Shown here one piece after another: positions 51,086-59,097 of a DNA stretch of 64,000 bases (positions are counted from its first letter, which is position 1; the number at the start of each line of letters is the position of its first letter). The notes under the pieces are model-generated. The model did not search any database. It saw nothing but the letters and a program-made list of their open reading frames with translations, and was not told where the DNA came from. Source of the DNA: CAYOHG01 sp964465125 (GTDB taxonomy: Bacteria; Planctomycetota; Phycisphaerae; UBA1845; Fen-1342); NCBI GenBank assembly GCA_964465125.1, contig CAYXIO010000005.1, forward strand, positions 54,704-118,703. The letters run 5' to 3'. A program made the position numbers and the translations under genes.

Positions 51086-52882
51086 CTACTGCTGGGTTAC
51101 GCCGTCGTCGCTGGCGGCGTTCGCGGGCGGCTCGGAGGCGACGGCATCCTTGGCGGCGCCCTCCCCGGCGGGGCTCGCCTCGACGACCGCCGGAGCGTCG
51201 CCGGCCGGCGCGCTGGCCGGGGCAGCCACCGCCGGCGTCTGCGCCGCGAGCGCTACGCTCTTGCGTGCTGCGGCGGCAGCGGCTTCAACGTAGTCCTGCT
51301 GGGCGCTGCTGCCCGGCGCGGGAAGCTTGGCCAGCAGGCGCGCATCAGCGCTCATCAGAATCTGATCGCCGGCCGAGACGCCGTCGCTGACCTGGACCAG
51401 GGTTTCGTTGGCCTGTCCGAGCTTCACCTCGACCAGCTCCGCGCCGGTCAGACCCTGGCGAAACACGAAGCTGCGCGACCCGCGCGTGTAGACGCACTGC
51501 ACGGGCACGGCCAGCGCGTCGGGAATCGTCTCGACCAGCACCTTGATCTCCGCCGAATCGCCGGGCGACAGCGGCGCGTTGGTCTGGTCGAGCAGGATCT
51601 CGGTCGCGTGCTCCTTGAGCTCGGGGTTGAGCCAGCTATTGGCCGAGTCGGCGAACTTGGTGATCTTCGAGATCGTGCCGCTGAACGTCTGCCCGGGCAC
51701 GGCCGGCACCTTGACCAGGCAGGGCATGCCCTCGCGGACCTTATGCCGGTCGGCCTCGTGGATGCGGGTCGAGACCATCATCTGGCTGGTGTCGGGCAGC
51801 ACCAGCAGCGACTGACCCTCCATCACGCGCGAGCCGACCTTGAGCGGCTCCTCGTTGAAGCGCCAGCCCCCGCCTTCCTGCGGGTACTGCACAATGCCGT
51901 CGACCGGCGCGACGATCCGCGTACGGGCGAGCTGCTCCTTCATGCGCGCCAGGCGCGTCTCGTTGATCTTGCGCACGCTGTCGCTCTGCTCGACCTTGGC
52001 GACGGCCTGCTTCTCGCGCGATTCGGCCCGCTTGCGCACGCGCTCGAGCTCCTCGCGGGCGCGGTCGACGTCGGAGCTCTTCTGCATCTCGTTCTTGGGC
52101 TGCTCGTACTCCAGCAGGGTCGAGTAAGCCAGCTCGTAGTTCTCCAGCGTCAGCTTCGAGCGCGTCACCTCGAGCTCAAGCTGCTCGATCTTCGAGCGCG
52201 TCACGAATTCCTTCTCCAGCAGCCGCTCGTTCTTCTCAAGCTGGTCCTTCTTCTGCTCCAGCTCGAGCTTGGTCTGCTCGATCTGAATCTCGACCCCCTT
52301 CAGCCGCTGCGGAAAATCGCCCTCCATGTACTTGCGGAATTCCAGCACGGCGATTTCCAGGTCGATCGTCGCCTTGCGCACGTCGCTGGTGTTCTGATTC
52401 CGCTGAATGTCGAGCTCTTCACGCGCCGCCTGAAGCTCGGTCTCGATCCGTCGAAGATCGATCTCCTCACGCTCGATCTTCTCAACCAGCGCGTCCGACG
52501 CCAGTTGCACCAGCAGGTCGCCTTTGGCCACGCGCGTGCTCTCGGCGACGATAAAGAGAATCGTGCTCTGCCCCTCCACCTCGCACTTGATGACCGTGGA
52601 ATTGCACGGCTTGAGCTCGCCGTCCTCGGTCAGCGTGATCGCGAGATTCGCCGGCTTCACGACGTGGAAGCGGCCGGCGGCCGCGCCGCCGGTCGAGCCC
52701 AGTCCGAACCAGCCGAACTGTCCGGGCGCCCACGCGGAGAGCCCCATCAGCACCACCAAGGCGCCCGCGGCCCAGATCCGCGCCGACCCCGGCTTCCGCT
52801 TGTGCGGCTTCACCCGGGCGGCGGCGTACTCGTATCCGACCGCCTGTTCCGCGGAACCGGCAGCTTCGGGGATGGTCGCCAT
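51086..52882 (-). CDS. HlyD-like membrane-fusion (efflux periplasmic adaptor) protein
   Basis: A 598-residue adaptor-like protein with one membrane helix (about residues 32-50), a biotinyl-lipoyl half (KGDLLVQLASDALVEKI), a very long helical coiled-coil hairpin (about 130-310) and a second half RIVAPVDGIVQYPQEGGGWRFNEEPLKVGSRVMEGQSLLVLP. The beta-barrel and C-terminal domain follow; the last 100 residues are an Ala/Pro-rich tail. ATG 52882 has GAGG six bases upstream. No transporter partner is adjacent. Confidence 0.85.
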   Translation of the reverse strand: MATIPEAAGSAEQAVGYEYAAARVKPHKRKPGSARIWAAGALVVLMGLSAWAPGQFGWFGLGSTGGAAAGRFHVVKPANLAITLTEDGELKPCNSTVIKCEVEGQSTILFIVAESTRVAKGDLLVQLASDALVEKIEREEIDLRRIETELQAAREELDIQRNQNTSDVRKATIDLEIAVLEFRKYMEGDFPQRLKGVEIQIEQTKLELEQKKDQLEKNERLLEKEFVTRSKIEQLELEVTRSKLTLENYELAYSTLLEYEQPKNEMQKSSDVDRAREELERVRKRAESREKQAVAKVEQSDSVRKINETRLARMKEQLARTRIVAPVDGIVQYPQEGGGWRFNEEPLKVGSRVMEGQSLLVLPDTSQMMVSTRIHEADRHKVREGMPCLVKVPAVPGQTFSGTISKITKFADSANSWLNPELKEHATEILLDQTNAPLSPGDSAEIKVLVETIPDALAVPVQCVYTRGSRSFVFRQGLTGAELVEVKLGQANETLVQVSDGVSAGDQILMSADARLLAKLPAPGSSAQQDYVEAAAAAARKSVALAAQTPAVAAPASAPAGDAPAVVEASPAGEGAAKDAVASEPPANAASDDGVTQQ

Positions 52883-53033
52883 GATGGACCTCGAATTTCG
52901 GGCTGGGTCGCCTCTCCGCCGCCGCTTCCTTGCGGCCGGCGGGATGCGCCGTACTGCGCGGATGGAGTTCCGACCCATAAGTGTAGACGATGCGGACGGA
53001 CCCGGCGACTCCAAATCCGCGCCCGAACCCGGC

Positions 53034-54077
53034 TCATTCCACCAGCCAGGAGCGCAGCCCGTCCAGATTCCGGATCAGCCAGTGCACCTTGCGGCGAATC
53101 GTCTGCATGACCCCAAAGCCCGGCATGTGGCCGAACGATCCCGTGGCCGCGATCGGCACCGCCGATTCGCCAACCAGCGATTCAATCATGAGTTGCGGAA
53201 TCGCCTGCCGCTCTTCCGCCGGCAGCCGGATGCGCGCCGCGTAGCCGCGGTAAAAACGCCGCATGCGCGTCATATCAAAGTACTCCGGCCACTGCTCCGG
53301 CGCATCCGGGTTCCAGATGATCGAGAATTGCAGCAGGCCGTTGGCCAGATCCAGCGCCAGCGGGCTGAGCCGGGCGGATTCCAGGTCGATCACGGCGGCG
53401 ACCTGCGAATCGCGGAAGAGCAGGTTGCCGGGGTGCCAGTCGCCGTGCACCGTGTGAACCGCCCAATCCGCGAAGCCGGCATTGCGGACGGCCTCGGCGG
53501 CCTGGTCGTACCGCTCGCGCAGCTCCTGAACGATCGAGAGCAGCTCGGCCTCGTGGCCGACGACCGAGTCGTGCGGCGCGACGGCGCCCGGAATCGCGAG
53601 CAGCCCGTCTCGAATCGAGTCGTTGTCATGATACGACGGCCGCTGCGCGATCGGCTCGGCCGGGTAGCCCATCAGCGCACGGTGCAGCCGCGCCAGCATC
53701 AGGCCAGCGGACGACGTCTGCTCCAGCGTGCCGGCGTAGCGGTCGCCCTGAGCGTACTCGTAGATTTCGTAGGTGTGCCCGTGCAGCCGCAGCACGCTGC
53801 GATCGCCTGCGTGCGTCCGAGCCAGCGAAGGCGTCGGAATCCCGCGTCGGCGAAGGTGCTCGAGCAGCCGATGCGCGAACGCGTGCCGCTGGGGGTCGTC
53901 ATGACCGGCGGCGGGACGCTTCAGAACGTAGCGCCCGGACGTGGTTTCGACGATCACCTTGGCGGAGCGGCGCGAGCCGCGCGGGAATTCCCGGGCGCTG
54001 GCGACCGGGCCAAGGTCAAAGTGCTCCAGCACTTCGCGCAGCTCCTCAGCCGAGATGCGTTCTCGCTGCGGCTTCAT
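53034..54077 (-). CDS. Aminoglycoside-phosphotransferase-like kinase
   Basis: A 347-residue protein of the APH/choline-kinase fold. VHGDWHPGNLLF holds the catalytic Asp and the metal-binding Asn. IDLESARLSPLALDLANGL is the following metal loop (usually DFD or DxE). The N-terminal nucleotide part RYVLKRPAAG has the ATP-binding Lys. The substrate could be a sugar, homoserine or choline-like compound; nothing indicates drug resistance. ATG 54077 is 58 bases from the centre of a palindrome, opposite the gene at 54193. Confidence 0.86.
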   Translation of the reverse strand: MKPQRERISAEELREVLEHFDLGPVASAREFPRGSRRSAKVIVETTSGRYVLKRPAAGHDDPQRHAFAHRLLEHLRRRGIPTPSLARTHAGDRSVLRLHGHTYEIYEYAQGDRYAGTLEQTSSAGLMLARLHRALMGYPAEPIAQRPSYHDNDSIRDGLLAIPGAVAPHDSVVGHEAELLSIVQELRERYDQAAEAVRNAGFADWAVHTVHGDWHPGNLLFRDSQVAAVIDLESARLSPLALDLANGLLQFSIIWNPDAPEQWPEYFDMTRMRRFYRGYAARIRLPAEERQAIPQLMIESLVGESAVPIAATGSFGHMPGFGVMQTIRRKVHWLIRNLDGLRSWLVE

Positions 54078-54129
54078 GCGGATGCCTCGGCTGGCGGCCC
54101 GGCGGTTGCCGACGGCGGAATTCCAACCC

Positions 54130-54139
54130 ATGATATCAT
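54130..54139. promoter_or_regulatory. Symmetric bidirectional -10 element
   Basis: ATGATATCAT is a perfect palindrome. Each strand reads TGATATCAT, an extended -10 element (TGn plus TATCAT, five of six consensus). The centre is 58 bases from both start codons (54077 and 54193). That is the geometry of bidirectional promoters with shared -10 elements described in other bacteria. Confidence 0.55.
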
Positions 54140-54192
54140 CGCCAGGACCCCAGCGGCGCGCGGCGCCCGAATCCGGCAACGCGGGGATGCCC

Positions 54193-54753
54193 ATGCAGTT
54201 TCAGAATCGCACCAGCCTCGACAGCGCCCGGCTGCATCGCCTGCTCGTCGATCACACGGCCCCGTTTCGCCACGATCGGCTGGTCGTCTGCGTGCGGAAC
54301 AGCCGGGGCGCGCCGTTTTCTGGGGTCTGCTACTACCGCGAAGCGCGCATCCTGATCAACCTGGGGCGCGACAACGCGTATCCGTATTCACTGAGCACGC
54401 ACCTGGCCAAGGCGCGCTCGCGCCGCTGGGGCTGGAGCCGCGAGCTGTTTCGGCTGGCGGTCGCGGACGCGTTCCAGTTGGTGCTGTTCGTCTACCTGCA
54501 CGAGCTGTATCACTACCTGATCGCCGCCGCGGGCCGCACGCCGCGCCGCCGCGAGGCGATGTGCGACCGTTTTGCCACCCGCCGGCTGGTGGATGCGTTC
54601 GGCTGCGAGGTGACGGACGTCTCGGGGCGCTCGGTGGACCGCAGCCTGTGGGATTTTCAGGAGCTGGAGTCCTTCGTCGGTGCGGCGCCGCGCGAGCGGC
54701 TGGCAGCGGCGGGCCGGCGTCCGATCCCGGTGCGGATCGCAGGGCTCGAATGA
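54193..54753 (+). CDS. Putative metalloprotease with HExxH motif
   Basis: A 186-residue soluble protein. LFVYLHELYHYLIAAAGRTPRRREAMCDRFATRRL contains HELYH, an HExxH zinc site, with possible additional ligands downstream. No signal peptide or other domain is visible. Family not recognised. ATG 54193 is chosen because GGGG lies about eight bases upstream. It is divergent from the kinase gene. Confidence 0.65.
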   Translation: MQFQNRTSLDSARLHRLLVDHTAPFRHDRLVVCVRNSRGAPFSGVCYYREARILINLGRDNAYPYSLSTHLAKARSRRWGWSRELFRLAVADAFQLVLFVYLHELYHYLIAAAGRTPRRREAMCDRFATRRLVDAFGCEVTDVSGRSVDRSLWDFQELESFVGAAPRERLAAAGRRPIPVRIAGLE

Positions 54754-55053
54754 GCCCCGGCGCCCAGGCCTGCACGGAATCGGACGTAGCCGCCGGGGCC
54801 GTCGCAAGCCGCACAGCCGACCGGGGTTGGGGGCTTGGCAAGCGCTGCATGGGCGAGTAGGATTCGGCCGCGCGTGGACCGATGACGATCCGACGCATCG
54901 CGCGTGTGGAATGCAGGCTGAGGGCGGCGCCGTGACGCCGCTTTGGGGGCACGATGCTCGCGCAAGGCGAATGCAAGGTTTCGCCGGAGTAACGGTCCAG
55001 TCGTCGGAAGGCCGGAAACCCGGCTCGGTATCCCCCCTAGGGAGGTATGGCCA
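54754..55053. other. Leader region upstream of acpP
   Basis: Three hundred bases without a gene. It holds a sigma-70 type promoter (listed) and a GCGGCG-CGCCGC hairpin near 54924-54943. It ends in a strong GGAGG before acpP. No known riboswitch was recognised. Confidence 0.5.
54835..54863 (+). promoter_or_regulatory. Promoter candidate for acpP-fabF
   Basis: TTGGCA (54835-54840, five of six consensus) and TAGGAT (54858-54863, four of six) are separated by exactly 17 bases. The predicted transcript would have a leader of about 185 bases before acpP. Confidence 0.5.
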
Positions 55054-55305
55054 GTGCCAGAAGTCGCGGAAGTCCAGTCCAAGGTAGTCAAGATCGTCGC
55101 CGAACAGATGGGTGTCCCGGAAGCGGAGATTCGGCGCGAGACCTCGTTTGTCCAGGACCTCAACGCGGACTCGCTCGACACCGTCGAACTCGTCATGGAG
55201 TTCGAGGAACAGTTCGAGCTGAGCATTCCCGACGAGGAGGCCGAGAAGATCCAGACCGTCGGCCAGGCCATCGACTACATCACCGCCCATCTGAACAGCA
55301 AGTAG
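55054..55305 (+). CDS. acpP: Acyl carrier protein
   Basis: An 83-residue acidic helical carrier. The phosphopantetheine attachment Ser is S40 in LNADSLDTVELVMEFEE. GTG 55054 has GGAGG (55041-55045) eight bases upstream, whereas the longer frame to 54943 has no support. It carries growing acyl chains for fatty-acid synthesis. fabF follows 33 bases later, the usual pair. Confidence 0.95.
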   Translation: MPEVAEVQSKVVKIVAEQMGVPEAEIRRETSFVQDLNADSLDTVELVMEFEEQFELSIPDEEAEKIQTVGQAIDYITAHLNSK

Positions 55306-55338
55306 GTCGGACGCGCGGTCCGCACGCGAGTGGATCGA

Positions 55339-56580
55339 ATGCCGCAACGTCGTGTCGTCGTAACCGGTTATGGTGCCGTCACTCCCCTCGGCCTCGGCGT
55401 GCCTGCGCTGTGGGACGGGCTCGTCGCCGGCAACACCGGAATCCACCTCGTCCGGCGATTCGATGTCAGCCCGTTTGACATCAAGTTCGGCGGCGAGTGT
55501 CGCGAGTTCGCCCCGGAACGCATGCTCGATCACCGCCAGAACAAGCGCATGGACCGCTTTGCGCAGATCGCTTACGTCGCGGCGCGCGAGGCCGTCCAGG
55601 TCGCCGGAATCTCGACCGAAAAGATTGATCCGACGCGCATCGGCGTGATCGTCGGCACGGGCATCGGCGGCATTCACGAGCTCGAGGAGCAGCACCGCCG
55701 GCTGATGGAGAAGGGTCCGGAGCGCGTCTCGGCGTTCACCATTCCCAAGCTGATGGCCAACGCCGTCTCCGGCCACATTTCGATCGAGTTCGGCTTTCAG
55801 GGCATCAACACCACGGTCGCAACCGCCTGCGCCTCGGCCGGCAACGCGATGGGCGACGGGTTCAACGCGATTCGCGCCGGCAACGCGGACATCATCGTCA
55901 GCGGCGGCAGCGAGACGGCGCTGTCCCCGCTCGGGCTGGCGGCGTTCGCCGCGATGAAGGCGCTCAGCAAGCGCAACGACGAGCCCGAGCGTGCCTCGCG
56001 CCCGTTCGACAAGGATCGCGACGGCTTCGTGCTCAGCGAGGGCGCCGGCATCATCATCCTCGAGGACCTCGAGCACGCCAAGAAGCGCGGCGCGAGGATC
56101 CTGTGCGAAGTCATCGGCTTCGGCGCGACGGCCGACGCGAGCGACATGGTGCAGCCCGACCCGGTTGGCGCCGGCGCCGGCCGCGCGATGGTGCTGGCGC
56201 TCAAGGACGCCGGCATCAACCCCGAGCAGGTCAACTACATCAACGCGCACGGCACCAGCACGCCGCTGGGCGACGTCGCCGAGACCCAGGCGGTCAAGTC
56301 GGTGTTCGGCGCTGCGGCCCGCAAGCTCGCCGTCAGCAGCACCAAGGGTGCCATCGGTCACACGCTTGGCGCCAGCGGCGGAATCGAAGCGATCGTCTGC
56401 ATCCAGGCGATCCGCAACAACGTCATGCCGCCCACGATCAACCTCGACGAGCCCGATCCGCAGTGCGACCTCGACTACGTGCCCAACCACGCCCGCGACG
56501 CCAGGGTCGATATCGCGATGAACAACTCGTTCGGCTTCGGCGGGCACAACGCCTGCATGCTCTTCAAGCGTTTTTCCTGA
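55339..56580 (+). CDS. fabF: 3-oxoacyl-ACP synthase II
   Basis: A 413-residue thiolase-fold condensing enzyme that elongates acyl-ACP. The Cys-His-His triad is complete: C164 in VATACASAGNAMGD, H304 in NAHGTSTPLGD and H341 in KGAIGHTLGASGG. The C-terminal NNSFGFGGHNACMLFKRF is standard. ATG 55339 is preferred to GTG 55330. Following acpP it is the housekeeping elongation enzyme. Confidence 0.95.
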   Translation: MPQRRVVVTGYGAVTPLGLGVPALWDGLVAGNTGIHLVRRFDVSPFDIKFGGECREFAPERMLDHRQNKRMDRFAQIAYVAAREAVQVAGISTEKIDPTRIGVIVGTGIGGIHELEEQHRRLMEKGPERVSAFTIPKLMANAVSGHISIEFGFQGINTTVATACASAGNAMGDGFNAIRAGNADIIVSGGSETALSPLGLAAFAAMKALSKRNDEPERASRPFDKDRDGFVLSEGAGIIILEDLEHAKKRGARILCEVIGFGATADASDMVQPDPVGAGAGRAMVLALKDAGINPEQVNYINAHGTSTPLGDVAETQAVKSVFGAAARKLAVSSTKGAIGHTLGASGGIEAIVCIQAIRNNVMPPTINLDEPDPQCDLDYVPNHARDARVDIAMNNSFGFGGHNACMLFKRFS

Positions 56581-56590
56581 TTCGCGGGCC

Positions 56591-56621
56591 AGCCCGGCAC
56601 GACGGATGGCGGCGCCGGGCT
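56591..56621. terminator. Hairpin between converging fabF and PhoD-like genes
   Basis: AGCCCGGC (56591-56598) pairs perfectly with GCCGGGCT (56614-56621) around a 15-base loop. It lies between two converging genes. No T-tract follows on either side, so termination is only plausible. Confidence 0.4.
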
Positions 56622-56653
56622 TCGACCGGCGCCGGCTTCAAGCGCGGCCCACG

Positions 56654-58990
56654 CTACGGCCCAACCGCGTCGACGACGAATTCGCTGACGACGACCGGCG
56701 TGCGTCCGACCACGTCGAGCGGATTGCCGAGCAGCTCGTCCTCGTCGTACCAGTCGATGCCGTAGGTTGTGACGCGAAGCTGCTGCGTCTGCGCATCGAT
56801 CTCGAATTCGCTCCAGCCAAACGTGTTCAGTGAGACCCACTTGCCCTGAAGCAGGGTGGCCGGGAGTCCCGACCCGTCCAGTCCGATCGGGTCATAACTC
56901 CACACGGAAAGCAGGACGTCGATCACACGAATCAGCAGTTCGTCCTGTCCAGCTCGATCCAGGTGGTAGTAGATGTCCTGCAAGACGCCGCCCAGGTTCG
57001 GGAGCACCTCGGCGAACAGGTCGATGACCACCGGGCCGAACGGCGGCGCGTAGGCCACCGAGCCCGTGCTGATCTCCCAGGAGTCCAGCGCGATGTTCTC
57101 GCCCTGCGGTTCGAGCTGGTAGCTGAGGTTGTTGACGATGGTGCAGTGAATGTCCGCTGCGATGAACACCACGTTGCGGAGGTCGTGCTCGTCGATGAAC
57201 TGAAGCAGCCGCGTGCGCTCCCAGGCGTAGCCTTCGTAGCGGTCCTCGCCCAGAATCGGGCCGAGGTTCTGGATCGGCTCCGGAATCAGGATGAACTTCC
57301 AGGTGATGCCGGCGGCATCGGCGTCGAGCAGCGCGTTCTGGACGTCCTGAAGCTGCGCCTCGCCCAGCATCGTGCGGCCGGGCTCAAATGCATCCTGGAA
57401 CCACTGGTCCGCCCCGATCTCGAAGACATCGGCGATCTCCTCGTCGCGGAAGGAGCGCGCGTCGGAGAGGATCATCGCGGCGTCGTCGCCGAAGCTGCGC
57501 TCGCGATAGAGCTTGCGCTTGAAGGCGGTCCGCGGGTCGGCGGTGTCGCCGTAGAACTCGTCCCGGATCGGCTGATAGTCGTGGAAGGCCTGCAAGCCGC
57601 GGGCGAACAGGTCCGTTTCGTTGATGTAGTCGCCGGGATAGTCCTTGAAGCGCGGGTCGCTGGCCGGCGGGGCCCCGCCCGCGAAGTCATTGGTCACCTC
57701 GTGATCGTCGATCATCGAGAACCACGGGGTGCTGGCGCGCACGTCGGCGTTGGAGGCCTGCCCGAAACGCTCCGCGTACGTCTCCTCGTGCTTGAGTCGG
57801 AATTCCTCGAGCGTCTCGCACTGGTCCTTCGGCACCGCGGGCGACGCGACGTCGGCGTAGATGGTGTCGCCGAGCGCGACGTAGAAGTCGAGCTCGCGGC
57901 CGGGGACGTTCGCAATCGCCGGATACGGGCTCAACTCGCCGCGCCAGTCGCCGGTGACCGCGAAGCGTAGTCCGTGCGGCTGGCCCGCGGCGGCGGCGCT
58001 GCGGAACGTGCCGATGCGCGAAACGCCGGCCGCGTCGGTGGCGCGGAAGTAGTAGCGCGTGCCGGCGGCAGGCAGCGGCACCTCCAGCTTCGCCGGCACG
58101 AGCGCGTCGCTCACCGATACGCCGAAGGTCGCAAAGACCTCCGCGGAATTCTCATCGAAGCTGAGCTCGAACGTGACGATGCCCGGAACGGTGGCCTGGG
58201 CCCAGAGCACCACGCCATCGCTCGTGACGTCGCCGCTGGCGATCGACAGGTTCGGCTCGCCGGCGCCGTAGAGCACGAACAGGCGCGGCCGCTGGGATTC
58301 GTCCGCGGCGCTGCTGCTCCAGAAGTCCCAGCCGTCCGGCCCGCTCGGAAGGAGGCCCCAACCGTAGTTGCTCGCGCCCTGGGCCCAGGCCTGCACGCTG
58401 TCGGTGACGTCCAGCTCGACGACGCCGGCGCCGATCGCGCCGGTGATCAGGTCCGGCTGTACCTCGGCTTCGACGCCGTCGGCCTGAATACCATTGCCGA
58501 GCGAATTCCATGTCGCGTCCGCAGACCAATCGACGAGCATACGGTGCAGGGCGGCGCCTTCGCCGGGGCGGCTGGTCGTCAGCCGCAGCAGCGCCTGGTA
58601 GACGGTCGCGCCGGGCGGGACCTGCCCCGCGCCGCCACCAATCAAGTCGTCAAACCTGAGCAGCACCGCCGTCGGACCGCCGCGCAGCGCCGGGTCCTGC
58701 GCGTCAGCTCGCAGCCGGTCGGCAGGCACGCGGCCGTCGGCCTGCAAGTCGGCGTAGTCGGAATCGGGTCGATAGGCCGAGATCATCGCATTGGCTGCGA
58801 GCGAGAAATCGGCGATCGGGCCGGCGGCGCTCACAGCGGGCCACGCGGCCAGAAAACACCCCGACAGAATCAGCGACGTGCACAGCGTTGCCATGATGAT
58901 CAGCCCTCCGGTTGGCCCGAGCGCCGACAGCCGCCGGCGGATTCGAGCGCCCGACCATTGTTGCGCGGCGTGCCTGCGATGCGTATGCAT
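56654..58990 (-). CDS. PhoD-like phosphatase with N-terminal DNRLRE-like domain
   Basis: A 778-residue exported protein. The N-terminus has RIRRRLSALG, a Tat-like element, then a hydrophobic stretch ending in LSGC, a lipobox. Residues about 60-240 resemble the DNRLRE domain of surface proteins (VLLRFDDLIGG, ALLRLTTSRPG, LDVTDSVQAW). A fibronectin-type domain follows. The PhoD metallophosphatase part has YVALGDTIYAD, MIDDHEVTNDFAG and FIAADIHCT, the metal ligands. A 120-residue C-terminal extension follows. A second in-frame ATG at 58894 with GGAGG ten bases upstream is possible. It is a paralogue of the gene at 59098. Confidence 0.85.
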   Translation of the reverse strand: MHTHRRHAAQQWSGARIRRRLSALGPTGGLIIMATLCTSLILSGCFLAAWPAVSAAGPIADFSLAANAMISAYRPDSDYADLQADGRVPADRLRADAQDPALRGGPTAVLLRFDDLIGGGAGQVPPGATVYQALLRLTTSRPGEGAALHRMLVDWSADATWNSLGNGIQADGVEAEVQPDLITGAIGAGVVELDVTDSVQAWAQGASNYGWGLLPSGPDGWDFWSSSAADESQRPRLFVLYGAGEPNLSIASGDVTSDGVVLWAQATVPGIVTFELSFDENSAEVFATFGVSVSDALVPAKLEVPLPAAGTRYYFRATDAAGVSRIGTFRSAAAAGQPHGLRFAVTGDWRGELSPYPAIANVPGRELDFYVALGDTIYADVASPAVPKDQCETLEEFRLKHEETYAERFGQASNADVRASTPWFSMIDDHEVTNDFAGGAPPASDPRFKDYPGDYINETDLFARGLQAFHDYQPIRDEFYGDTADPRTAFKRKLYRERSFGDDAAMILSDARSFRDEEIADVFEIGADQWFQDAFEPGRTMLGEAQLQDVQNALLDADAAGITWKFILIPEPIQNLGPILGEDRYEGYAWERTRLLQFIDEHDLRNVVFIAADIHCTIVNNLSYQLEPQGENIALDSWEISTGSVAYAPPFGPVVIDLFAEVLPNLGGVLQDIYYHLDRAGQDELLIRVIDVLLSVWSYDPIGLDGSGLPATLLQGKWVSLNTFGWSEFEIDAQTQQLRVTTYGIDWYDEDELLGNPLDVVGRTPVVVSEFVVDAVGP

Positions 58991-59097
58991 TCTGCGTGTC
59001 TTTCGTGAAGTCGGGCGCTGCTTGAGCTGTAGCGAGCGCGAACCAAACCGCGCCGGTCCACCGCACCGGACGTTGCCTGCCTGGCCGGCGACCCGGG

